Source of the DNA: Baylisascaris procyonis
Taxonomy: Eukaryota > Nematoda > Chromadorea > Rhabditida > Ascarididae
NCBI GenBank assembly: GCA_037389465.1
Contig: JAZARR010000179.1
Location: 5,552,501-5,616,500 of the forward strand
DNA: 64,000 nt
Reading direction: 5' to 3'
The position numbers were made by a program, and so were the translations under genes. The notes under the pieces were generated by a model. That model was not told the origin of the DNA, searched no databases, and was given only the letters and a program-made list of their open reading frames with translations. Positions 51,293-60,055 of the stretch are shown one piece after another (within the stretch, counting starts at the first letter, position 1; the number at the start of each line of letters is the position of its first letter).

Positions 51293-54200
51293 ATGGCATC
51301 CACTGCATACCAAGCGTCTCTAAAAGTGAAAGCTAACCTATTAAAGGCTGCTACCAGCAGCATACATTTTCCCGACTTGCGTCAGCTCGCCGCCGAACCT
51401 GACCCACAAGCGGCATTCCGGACAGCCATTTTGCAAGTGGAGGCGGCAATTCGAAAACTCGAACGCCATATTTCCGATCTTGAGGCTGACCATAGCGCAT
51501 GGCACGAATATATAAAGCAGCTACGCACCGCCGCGGAAAGAACCAACGAAGCTTCTATTTATCAGGCTCTCGTGGAAGCACCAGGTAATTTTCTGATCGT
51601 ATTGGGTGATGCCCGAAACGTGCTTGATGACCTTATTACCGCCAAGCAAAATCTTGAGCTGCACATAACCCGACCAATCTCGCCAAGTGGTAGCGTCCCT
51701 ACGGGAAACAGCACGCCTGTGCACCAACCGCAGCAGACTACGCCTATGAACACGATCCAGTTGCCTAGAATGCAAATTCCGAAGTTCGATGGACAGTACC
51801 GCAAATGGCCACAATTCTGGGCCACGTTTCTTCACACAGTTGACTCCCAACCACTCGCAGAAATCCAGAAGCTTTCCTATCTGCTGTCTTTCCTCGAAGG
51901 CAAAGCGCTAGAGGCAGTAGGGGGATTCACGGTAGCCCCGGAAAATTATGAAGCCGTCAAAACAACGCTCCAACAACGATTCGGGAGATCAGAAGTGCTA
52001 TTGAAGTCATTGTACGCGGAGTTACAAGACACAGCACCCCCCGCAAAGGACCTCGAAGAATGCGTTGCGACCGTCGAGCGCATTCTACAGCAACTGGAGC
52101 AAATGGGAGAAAATATCGACAATGCGCAAACCGAGCTTTGTATTGAAAAACGGCTACCGCGTTGGGCGCTATTGGAAGTTGAAAAAGCGAAAGAGGTCGA
52201 TGCAGCCTGGAGCGTTCAAAAACTGAGGAGCAAACTTCAAGCAATTGTCCGCATTCGGGAGAACATGCGAAGCGCGATCACAGAAAGGGCGCCACAGGAG
52301 AACCGCCAAGCCCAAAGACACGACGGAAGGCGAGGACGAAGAAATTCGGGAGGTGCAAAGCGCGAAGGATGTTTGAGCCATACGTCAGCGTTACCCGCAG
52401 TAGCGAAGCGGCAAATCGAAAGCAGGAAAGCACGCGAATCTAACCGAATGGTATGTGCATTCTGCAATGAAGCACATTGGGCCGATGCTTGCCCACATTA
52501 TGCCACTTTGAAGGAGCGGTTTGACCGCACCAGGCAATTACGCCTTTGCTTTAAGTGCCTCAGAGAAGGACACAATCAAAACGATTGTACGCGAAATGTC
52601 TCCTGCTACCATTGCAAGCGCAAGGGACATCCAACGGCATTATGCAAAACGTGGCATCGATCGCAGCAGCAGAAAGAAGAGACTCCTCGCGGAGAGACCC
52701 AAGCTCAGACGGTTCGCACAGCGACAGCTATCGCGACACCAGACCAGCAAACGCAAGACGGAACGGTGTTACTCCTATCCACCATTGTCGACGTGAAGGC
52801 GGATGCGCCACATGCGAAGATGCTCAAAGTGCCTGTGCTATTCGATACAGGGAGCGAACGCTCGTTTATCACGGAAGAAATGGTCCAGAAACTGGGCATA
52901 AGGACGGAGCACAAGCAACCGTTGGTTGTCGACGGATTCGGCGGAACGCAAACTATGCGCTGCACGTCTGCGCGCGTCAAACTCAAGATGAAGCGCACTG
53001 ATGGACGATCGTTCACCATGTACGCGAACTCAGTACCAAAATTGGTAAGCGAAATTGCAGTCGCCAAGCTAACGGGGAAAATACTACAGCAGATCAGTTC
53101 GGCAAGGAGCGTCAGTCTACCGACAGTCATGGTCAAGCCCCAGATCCTCGTGGGAGCGGACTATTTCCATGAAATCTTCAGAGAGAGCTCCTCAACAAAG
53201 CTGCCTTCAGGATTCCATTTAATACGCACCTGTCTAGGCGACATGGTCAGCGGAAAAGGACGTAGCAAGCGGTATTGCGGCCTTTCAAAGACCCCAACAA
53301 AGCCTTCGAACCGTTATTGCTGTAATGTTGCTAACGTAAAGGACGAGTTGGAAAAATTCTGGTCACTGGAACTGGTAGGAGTCCAGGACCCCCCTCTACA
53401 AACGGACGACGAGCTCGCCACGAAACAATTCAACGAAAGCATTACCTTCAAGAACGGGCGATACTACTGCAGCTGGCCCTGGAAGCGTAATGGAAATAAG
53501 CTCGGCAGCAACTTCGGCCTTTGTTTGGGTCGCCTAAAGACGTCACTTAAACGGCTCCAAAAGGATCCCGACCTGCTCAGGGCATATGAAAAGACATTCG
53601 ACGAGCAGCTGAAGATGGGCGTAATCGAAGAGGTCACAAATGCAAAGCCAGAAGGCCCACTGTACTACATGCCACACCAGGCGGTCGTTCGGCCAGACAA
53701 GGCTACGACGAAATTCAGGATCGTATACGACGCGTCCTCGAAAGCAGGGAAAGACGAACGCTCGTTGAACGATATGCTGCTCAGAGGGCCACTTCTCCTA
53801 GCAAATCTGTGCGGAATTTTACTTCGGGCCCGACTAGCTCCGATACTCATAACCGCCGACGTCGAGAAAGCATTCTTACAGTTAGGTCTGCATGACGACC
53901 AACGAGATGCGGTACGATTCATCTGGGTGAAGGACGTAACCGCGCCAGTCGATTCGTCAAATCTAAGGGTGTTCAGATTTACTCGCGTACCCTTTGGTGT
54001 AATCTCCTCACCATTCCTGCTGAACGCCACAATCCGACACCACCTAAAACGGAAAACGACCGAGTTGAGAGAGGAGATACAAGACAACATTTACGTGGAC
54101 AATGTATTCCTGACCGCACAGCAGGTGTCCACGGCAATCATGAAGAGCCAAGAGGCAAAGAGCATCTTTGAAGAAGCTCATATGAATCTTCGAGAGTTTC

Positions 54201-57200
54201 GAAGCAACAGTTTAGAAGTCCTTTCTGCATTGAACGAGGACTCAGAACAAGCGCAGCACAAGGCTACGTTACTGGGAGTCACATGGGACCTCCGGAACGA
54301 CAAGATGATCTTCAACACTAAGAAGTGCAACAAAAGCCCAGCAACCAAACGACAATTCCTTTCATATACGGCAGAGTTCTACGACCCCCTGGGGCTACTC
54401 ACGCCGGCCACGCTTCCGTTGAAACTATTTCTTCAACAGTTGTGGAAGAAGGAATACGACTGGGACCAACCCTTCGACAACGCTGACCGTCAAGATGCTG
54501 AGACACTACTGCAGCGTTTTCAAGGGCAATCGCTCAAGCTGGACCGGAAACTCATAGCGGAATTAGACAAAGAATGCGCCGAAATTCACGTCTTCGTGGA
54601 CGCCTCTAAAGATGCGTACGCCGCCGTGGCGTATTTACGCTCATACAGCGAAAATCGTTATGTAAGTTCACTATTGATGTCCAAGAGCAGAGTGGCTCCA
54701 GTACGCGGCATTACGATCCCGCGACTCGAACTGATGGCAGCCCTAATCGGCAGCAGGCTGCTCCGTTTCATACAGGAACAGCTGAAGCACACCGGACCGA
54801 CGTTTCTCTGGAGCGATTCGCAGGCAACCCTGCACTGGATCGCGACAGCTACCACCGTGGACCGCTTTGTCGACAATCGAGTTGCCGAAATTCGCAGAAG
54901 CCCGGCACAGTTTCGCTACGTTGAAAGTGCCAACAATCCTGCGGACCTAGCGTCCCGTGGTCTCACCATCGCAGAACTTGAGCGATGCATTCAATGGTGG
55001 CAGGGACCCTCATTTCTGCAACAAGGAAGCGAGTATTGGCCTGCATGGACGGTTCCACGCAACCCAGTGACGCTGGTGACTATCTCAAAACCGCTACTAC
55101 CGGCCGGCATTATTGACTGCAAAAGGTTCAGCTGCTTCAACAAACTTAGACGAACAACAATACAAGTGCTTCGAGCCATCAAGCGCATGCTGAGAAGCAC
55201 CCAAGTCCACCTACAACGGCAGTTCTGGGAAGTGGTAAGACTGGAGGGACCCACCACAGCGAGCGAACTGGAGTGGGCAGAGGTTATCCTCATCTCACAG
55301 GAGCAAACTAAGGCAGACGAGGAAGTCGAGCGGAACACCGGCAACGTCGACCTTTATCAGGACGAACGAGGAGTCTTGAGATGCATAGGAAGGCTGCAGC
55401 ATGCAGCACTACCGGAAGAGACGATTCACCCAGTCTTCCTCCCGAAGTCATCGGCCCTCACTAAACTCATTATTCTAGCCCGACACAAGGAATCGGGGCA
55501 TACTGGAGTGTCACAGACGTTGGCCAGCGTCAGAGAACGCTACTGGGTTCCACAGGGTCGAGCGACGGTCAAGCGCGTACTTCGACGACACTGCATGACG
55601 TGCCGCAAATGGAATGCACAGCCCTTCAAACTTCCGGCCTTCCCTCCATTACCAGAAGAGAGGACACGTGCAGCGCGAGCCTTCCAGAACGTTGGCCTGG
55701 ACTACATGGGACCTATAACAGTACGCGACTCTGGAGGCCTTTGCAAACGATGGATAGCCCTCTTCACCTGCCTGGCCACTCGAGCCATCCACTTGGAAAC
55801 CGCAAACAACCTGTCCGCAGAACAGTTCCTACACGTCTTGAGACGGTTTATTGCCAGGAACGGTTACCCTACCAGTGTGATACTGGACAACGCGCCTCAA
55901 TTCCAGTTGGTCAAACAGGTCATGCATAATGCCGTTGCCACATCTATTACATGGCGATTCATTACGCCCTTCGCACCCTGGCAAGGAGGAGTATATGAAC
56001 GGCTGGTAGGCCTAACTAAAACAGCTTTCCGCAAAGCAGTCGGCAGAAGGCTGTTGACCGAGGAAGAATTCACAACGATAGCGATTGAATGTGAAGCTAT
56101 AGTGAATAGCCGACCACTCACCTACGTAGACTCAGCCATTGGAGAGATACTAAGGCCAATTGACTTCCTCCGACCGCGTGCAATTATAGCAGAACGAGAA
56201 CCAAGCTCCGACAGCGACAAAGACCCAGACTACACAGAAGGCAATCGCGGAAAGCTGCTGAGGCTCTGGAAGGCAACAGTCGGTAGCTTAGACCGTTTCT
56301 GGAAGCTCTGGACGCAAGAATATTTGTTGAGCCTCCGAGAAAGGTACCGCAGGGAACATCAACAGTCCCGCCGAGTTACGTGCCGTGCACCACGAGAACA
56401 TGAAGTCGTCATTGTCGCCGAAGATGGTCTGCCCAGAGCGGAATGGAAGCTAGGCAAAGTTGAAAAGGTGCACAAGGACAGCGGCGGAAAAACGAAGACG
56501 GTAGACGTCAGAATGCCAAACGGTCATGTGCTAAAGAGACCAGTGAACATGCTCTACCCCCTCGAAGTGTCTGAGGAGGAAAAGGAAACGCAAATAGCGT
56601 CACACAGGGAACAATTCGTGAAACACCCTGCAGACGGTAACCTGCAGGAAGAGGAAACTGAGGAAGCGGTGGAGAATCGAAACGAGAGCAAAACTCCCAG
56701 AAGATTGTACTCACACACGTTGTCCACAGTACTGGTCGTACTACTCGCAACCTTCGTATTGGCAAGCAGCGCGCCAGCGAAACCACTATTTCACATATGC
56801 GTCAAACGCGGCCACGGCCTGTATATGAAGATGCCCGACAAATTAAACTGTACGGACGTCCGCGAGGAAACACACGGCTACCCGCAAACCGTGGAAGTGT
56901 TGAACAGGGCGTTCATTTCGGCGAATGCAACTTTCTGCACGCAAATAACGCGCACCGTCTGCACCAATTGCTTCTTTCGATGGAGTATGGCTGTCACCCG
57001 CGATGAGACAACAGTCCAAAACGTCACTCCATCGCAATGTTGGGAGATGCGACAAACGCTGGAGCTCAGTGGCATACGTCTCGAAGCAATTGACGAAAAC
57101 CGATGGGCATCCAGACAGCCAACTGAGTATAGCTACGGTTGGATCGGAACACGATGCCATGCAACCACAAATTACCGTATGGAACAGGGAGTAATCAAGT

Positions 57201-58759
57201 TCTACGATGGCTTAAGTCGTTCATTGGGATGCGACAAGACTCTGGGAAAATGCGTCACAGCCTCGGAGACGATACTGTGGGACCCGAGCGAAGTGGCCGA
57301 TCAATGTCCTTATCGAACGCTGGGAAAGGTGACCGCTCAAGTATCAAACCGATTCGTCACAATTCCTTCAATGCAAGCCGTATTCGTCAGAACCAGAGAG
57401 ACGCAGAACGGTACAAGCGTCGACACAATATGCAAATTTCGGAGAGCCGAGATGATGAAAAACGGAATCATTATAGAATTCAGTCCCGAAGGACAGCTCT
57501 CTCGAGAAGAACGAAATCGTGTGCTCAGCGGGAGGACGCTGTTTGTCGAACAACTACCAGAAGAAATCAATAAGAAAAGCGACCTCTCCGTGAACGCTAA
57601 ATTACAGTTCCTGTGGAACAGCCTCAATGAACGAGAACAAGGAGTGACTCGGGAAATTCGGCACAGAATTTGCGAGCAACACAACCGCCTCCTTTGGCTC
57701 ATCGAAGCTCTGAGCAGAACTGACCCAACTACGGCAGCGCGAATACTCCTCAAACGGACGGATGTCACTGCACAGAATATAGGGGACCTTCTGAAAGTAT
57801 TCCCATGTAAGAAACTGGAGATATCCAAGGTCTTCATAGACCACAAAGTCGGCGGCAAGTGCTACCGAGATCTCCCGGTACGCTACAAGGACAGGATCTT
57901 GTTCGTCCAGCCAAGATCACAGGAACTCAAGACCGCAGCGGAAGAAATCGCCTGTAGCGAGATCAGAATGAAACAGGACAAAAGAATTGCGGAGGAATGG
58001 GCACGTCAAACAGACGAAGAGGAGCCAATTTTCGACGCGCCACCGCTCACGGACATATCTGAGGAAAGGCTTCAGTCCATGCTAAACATGTTCGAGAGGG
58101 GGCACCAAGCATGGGAACAACCCCCAAAGGAAAGAGAAAAGTCGATGGCCGACTCCATACGAGACGAAGTGGAGGAAATTATCGAGGCTGCCAGCGAAAC
58201 AATCGACAAATCCACTGTCGCTATCGCGAAGGAGCTCGAGGCCATCGCCTCGCAATGGCGGTGGATCATAGTTGCGGCGATCGCGGTGGGATTAGGAGTC
58301 GCAGGCGCCGCGGCGGCATACTTCGGGCGACAGTACGTCCTCTACCTGACGGGATGCTGCCGTGTAAGAAGTCGACCGAAGAAAAGAAGAGCGACCGGGG
58401 CAGCACACGAAGAGACAGAAACTCCCGCGAGGATGCAGAGGTTTGAACCGATCTGGGTGCCTCTTGCAAACTTCCAAGGCGGCGGGAGTGTCGCGAATAG
58501 CGAGTGCATGCATGAAGGCTCATGCTGTCATGGCGACTCGCTGGCGCCGCTGAATAGCAAAAGACGGTCAGCCGTCTCAGCGGCGCCAGCTAAGATGGAC
58601 AGCCGATGCATCAGCACCGGAAACGGAACGATGCTAAAAGGAATCATGGCCCACAAAAAGAGGCGTGAGACCGTATCGGAAAGGGCCAACGTAATGGAAG
58701 GCGGAGTTGCGCAAAGGGATATAAGCAGCCCAAGCTCAACTCCGCCATTCGCTTGCTAG
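51293..58759 (+). CDS. BEL/Pao Gag-Pol-Env-like polyprotein, 2488 aa
   Basis: One frame encodes the whole element, without stop or frameshift. Gag: a Pao-type domain (DUF1759-like, about residues 150-310) and three Cys/His knuckles (about 387-400, 418-431, 437-450). Protease: FDTGS, catalytic D518. Reverse transcriptase, about 760-990: D856 in TADVEKAF and a YVDN box (934-937) in place of YVDD. RNase H: D1103, E1146, D1175. Integrase: a zinc-binding region (H1398 ... C1434, C1437), then D1470, D1532, E1569 (D-61-D-36-E), then a DUF5641-like tail (about 1665-1758). After that comes an envelope-like part: a hydrophobic signal (about 1810-1828), a Cys-rich ectodomain with sequons at N1852, N1878, N1910 and N2039, and a transmembrane segment (2322-2345). 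The last 90 or so residues are encoded by U3 of the 3' LTR. Start chosen as the first ATG of the frame, 35 bp after the LTR. Confidence 0.95.
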   Translation: MASTAYQASLKVKANLLKAATSSIHFPDLRQLAAEPDPQAAFRTAILQVEAAIRKLERHISDLEADHSAWHEYIKQLRTAAERTNEASIYQALVEAPGNFLIVLGDARNVLDDLITAKQNLELHITRPISPSGSVPTGNSTPVHQPQQTTPMNTIQLPRMQIPKFDGQYRKWPQFWATFLHTVDSQPLAEIQKLSYLLSFLEGKALEAVGGFTVAPENYEAVKTTLQQRFGRSEVLLKSLYAELQDTAPPAKDLEECVATVERILQQLEQMGENIDNAQTELCIEKRLPRWALLEVEKAKEVDAAWSVQKLRSKLQAIVRIRENMRSAITERAPQENRQAQRHDGRRGRRNSGGAKREGCLSHTSALPAVAKRQIESRKARESNRMVCAFCNEAHWADACPHYATLKERFDRTRQLRLCFKCLREGHNQNDCTRNVSCYHCKRKGHPTALCKTWHRSQQQKEETPRGETQAQTVRTATAIATPDQQTQDGTVLLLSTIVDVKADAPHAKMLKVPVLFDTGSERSFITEEMVQKLGIRTEHKQPLVVDGFGGTQTMRCTSARVKLKMKRTDGRSFTMYANSVPKLVSEIAVAKLTGKILQQISSARSVSLPTVMVKPQILVGADYFHEIFRESSSTKLPSGFHLIRTCLGDMVSGKGRSKRYCGLSKTPTKPSNRYCCNVANVKDELEKFWSLELVGVQDPPLQTDDELATKQFNESITFKNGRYYCSWPWKRNGNKLGSNFGLCLGRLKTSLKRLQKDPDLLRAYEKTFDEQLKMGVIEEVTNAKPEGPLYYMPHQAVVRPDKATTKFRIVYDASSKAGKDERSLNDMLLRGPLLLANLCGILLRARLAPILITADVEKAFLQLGLHDDQRDAVRFIWVKDVTAPVDSSNLRVFRFTRVPFGVISSPFLLNATIRHHLKRKTTELREEIQDNIYVDNVFLTAQQVSTAIMKSQEAKSIFEEAHMNLREFRSNSLEVLSALNEDSEQAQHKATLLGVTWDLRNDKMIFNTKKCNKSPATKRQFLSYTAEFYDPLGLLTPATLPLKLFLQQLWKKEYDWDQPFDNADRQDAETLLQRFQGQSLKLDRKLIAELDKECAEIHVFVDASKDAYAAVAYLRSYSENRYVSSLLMSKSRVAPVRGITIPRLELMAALIGSRLLRFIQEQLKHTGPTFLWSDSQATLHWIATATTVDRFVDNRVAEIRRSPAQFRYVESANNPADLASRGLTIAELERCIQWWQGPSFLQQGSEYWPAWTVPRNPVTLVTISKPLLPAGIIDCKRFSCFNKLRRTTIQVLRAIKRMLRSTQVHLQRQFWEVVRLEGPTTASELEWAEVILISQEQTKADEEVERNTGNVDLYQDERGVLRCIGRLQHAALPEETIHPVFLPKSSALTKLIILARHKESGHTGVSQTLASVRERYWVPQGRATVKRVLRRHCMTCRKWNAQPFKLPAFPPLPEERTRAARAFQNVGLDYMGPITVRDSGGLCKRWIALFTCLATRAIHLETANNLSAEQFLHVLRRFIARNGYPTSVILDNAPQFQLVKQVMHNAVATSITWRFITPFAPWQGGVYERLVGLTKTAFRKAVGRRLLTEEEFTTIAIECEAIVNSRPLTYVDSAIGEILRPIDFLRPRAIIAEREPSSDSDKDPDYTEGNRGKLLRLWKATVGSLDRFWKLWTQEYLLSLRERYRREHQQSRRVTCRAPREHEVVIVAEDGLPRAEWKLGKVEKVHKDSGGKTKTVDVRMPNGHVLKRPVNMLYPLEVSEEEKETQIASHREQFVKHPADGNLQEEETEEAVENRNESKTPRRLYSHTLSTVLVVLLATFVLASSAPAKPLFHICVKRGHGLYMKMPDKLNCTDVREETHGYPQTVEVLNRAFISANATFCTQITRTVCTNCFFRWSMAVTRDETTVQNVTPSQCWEMRQTLELSGIRLEAIDENRWASRQPTEYSYGWIGTRCHATTNYRMEQGVIKFYDGLSRSLGCDKTLGKCVTASETILWDPSEVADQCPYRTLGKVTAQVSNRFVTIPSMQAVFVRTRETQNGTSVDTICKFRRAEMMKNGIIIEFSPEGQLSREERNRVLSGRTLFVEQLPEEINKKSDLSVNAKLQFLWNSLNEREQGVTREIRHRICEQHNRLLWLIEALSRTDPTTAARILLKRTDVTAQNIGDLLKVFPCKKLEISKVFIDHKVGGKCYRDLPVRYKDRILFVQPRSQELKTAAEEIACSEIRMKQDKRIAEEWARQTDEEEPIFDAPPLTDISEERLQSMLNMFERGHQAWEQPPKEREKSMADSIRDEVEEIIEAASETIDKSTVAIAKELEAIASQWRWIIVAAIAVGLGVAGAAAAYFGRQYVLYLTGCCRVRSRPKKRRATGAAHEETETPARMQRFEPIWVPLANFQGGGSVANSECMHEGSCCHGDSLAPLNSKRRSAVSAAPAKMDSRCISTGNGTMLKGIMAHKKRRETVSERANVMEGGVAQRDISSPSSTPPFAC
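56690..58488 (+). other. Envelope-like region of the polyprotein
   Basis: Residues about 1800-2399, upstream of the LTR-coded tail. A hydrophobic leader (VLVVLLATFVLASSA) is followed by a cysteine-rich, glycosylation-site-bearing segment, then a long acidic helical-looking stretch and one C-terminal membrane anchor (IIVAAIAVGLGVAGAAAAYF). This is the layout of a type I membrane glycoprotein. It has no separate start codon signal I can support, so it would need cleavage or splicing. Envelope-like regions of Cer- and Tas-type elements were captured from different viruses; the source here is not identifiable by eye. Confidence 0.75.
58476..58488 (+). other. Polypurine tract before the 3' LTR
   Basis: AAGGCGGCGGGAG directly precedes the 3' LTR TG. 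It is the expected position for plus-strand priming. Two C residues interrupt it, which is poorer than usual, and it lies inside the coding frame. Confidence 0.7.
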
Positions 58760-59110
58760 CCATCGGCCACTTAGTGGCCTTCACGCTTCGCCCGCACTGC
58801 CTTCAACAGTACGTCGTCTCCAACAGTGCCTTCAACAGTACGTCGTCTCCAACAGTGCCTTCAACAGTACGTCGTCTCCAACAGTGCCTTCAACAGTACG
58901 TCGTCTCCAACAGTGCCTTCAACAGTACGTCGTCTCCAACATCACCTTCAACGGAACGTCGCCTTCGGTCGTCAACAGCAGTGCTCCGTTCTCGTGCGCC
59001 TGCCATCGTCTTGTTTTCGTTCTATACTGATTCCGCATCAGCGTGATCTACTACTGAACGTGAGTATTTTGCAACCCTTGCAAACATAATTTTTTCACTC
59101 GTTCAGTACA
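58489..59110 (+). repeat. 3' LTR (622 bp)
   Basis: Same ends as the 5' LTR and near-identical sequence, but with five 29-bp units instead of eight, exactly 87 bp shorter. Its U3 contains the last 90 or so codons and the stop (58757-58759) of the polyprotein. No canonical AATAAA was seen, so the polyadenylation signal is unclear. Confidence 0.97.
58793..58963 (+). repeat. Five 29-bp tandem repeats in the 3' LTR
   Basis: Same unit as the 5' LTR array, with the same degenerate last partial unit. The 5' array has three more. The flanking LTR sequence is otherwise unchanged, so the difference arose by loss or gain of whole units. Confidence 0.95.
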
Positions 59111-59115
59111 CCAAA
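59111..59115 (+). repeat. Target-site duplication, right copy (CCAAA)
   Basis: Directly after the 3' LTR; identical to 50544-50548. Confidence 0.93.
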
Positions 59116-59689
59116 AGTTCAATCATCGAAGAACGAATCTAGACACTTGCCTGACGCTACAGCGATTGGTAGAATGAATCAGAACCAAATTGTAGGATTT
59201 TTCTATATTTCATCTTTTTCAACTAACAGCAACGAGGATAAGAATTCAGGATAACTTCTATAAGGTGAGAAGTGAGGTAATCCTGCCATTATCTGAATTT
59301 ATATGCGTCACTGCACATGTCTGCGATCGTCATTCAATAATTATAGACAAGAGATAAAAGCGATGCGACGTAAAGTTCCTACGCACATTACGCAGAACAT
59401 TAGAAGTTTTCTAACATCGCCTTCTCATAAAAACATCTCCACGAATTGCAATTTCAGAAAGAAGAAGGAAATAAGGAAGCCTTTAGGGAAAATTGAAACG
59501 AGGCAAATGCATTTGCCATTCAACACAACAAGCTAGAAATTGTCAAAAATTTAATTGAAATAGTGACGAAGGTAATTCACATTTTTTCCTTCAAGATTCT
59601 TTTTTTTTTCAAAAAAGAAATCCATTTTTCTAAGAAAGAGATCGCTTAGGAGTGCTAAAAAAAATCAACTCTTTCCTCGTGCTTCATCG
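59116..59689. other. AT-rich flank between two retroelements
   Basis: About 570 bp of ordinary AT-rich DNA. The open frame at 59303-59536 shows no motif. I see no feature here. Confidence 0.6.
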
Positions 59690-60055
59690 TTTAGTCGATA
59701 CAGTGCACGCGTAAATTTTTTCACTCCCCTAAATGTAAATAAAGCTCCGGCCAGAGTGTTGGCTCCGCTCAGCCGAAACACCCCGTCCAACACCCTCATC
59801 GGGACAGGTGTGGCGGAACAAGTCCCGACAGTCATAGGAGGTGCGACGGTGAATTGGCTCGTCAGCATCCGATGGGCAGGAGACGAGCCTCAGCCCTAAC
59901 CTTCACGTGACCTACCTGCAAGAAGGAGAGGCCGACCTAAAGACCACGGGAACCAACTGGACCAGAGAGGCATTGGGTCAGAGCAGGCGGAAGCGATATG
60001 AAGAGACATGTATTCATAATGAATGCTGTGTTCATTGAAATAAATAAATAAAAAA
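59690..60055 (+). pseudogene. Eroded 3' end of a non-LTR retrotransposon (RTE-like)
   Basis: A GC-richer stretch between AT-rich flanks. In one frame it reads RWAGD, a stop, then RRRGRP; in another it continues TTGTNWTREALGQSRRKRYEE-like sequence. The order RWAGH...RRGRP...W..A is the usual C-terminal signature of RTE/CR1-type reverse transcriptases, here split by a frameshift and a stop. An AAATAAATAAATAAAAAA tail follows at once, fitting a 3' end. The rest of the element is absent. The family assignment is by motif only. Confidence 0.5.

Larger units (their letters stand above)
50544..59115 (+). mobile_element. Complete BEL/Pao LTR retrotransposon with an envelope-like region
   Basis: An 8.56-kb element bounded by CCAAA target duplications (50544-50548 and 59111-59115). 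It has LTRs of 709 and 622 bp that start TGTCGCG and end GTACA, a primer site right after the 5' LTR, a purine-rich tract before the 3' LTR, and one 2488-codon frame. Domain order (gag, protease, RT, RNase H, integrase) and the particular gag and post-integrase domains mark it as BEL/Pao. Nematode BEL/Pao groups with an extra envelope-like region are known (Cer and Tas types). The LTRs differ by one clear substitution plus repeat number, so insertion was recent and the element may be active. It is much GC-richer than the host DNA around it. Confidence 0.97.

Noticed and set aside
51521..58523. Many 60-170-codon frames inside the retrotransposon on both strands
   Set aside because: Shadows of the 2488-codon frame in GC-rich DNA where stops are rare.
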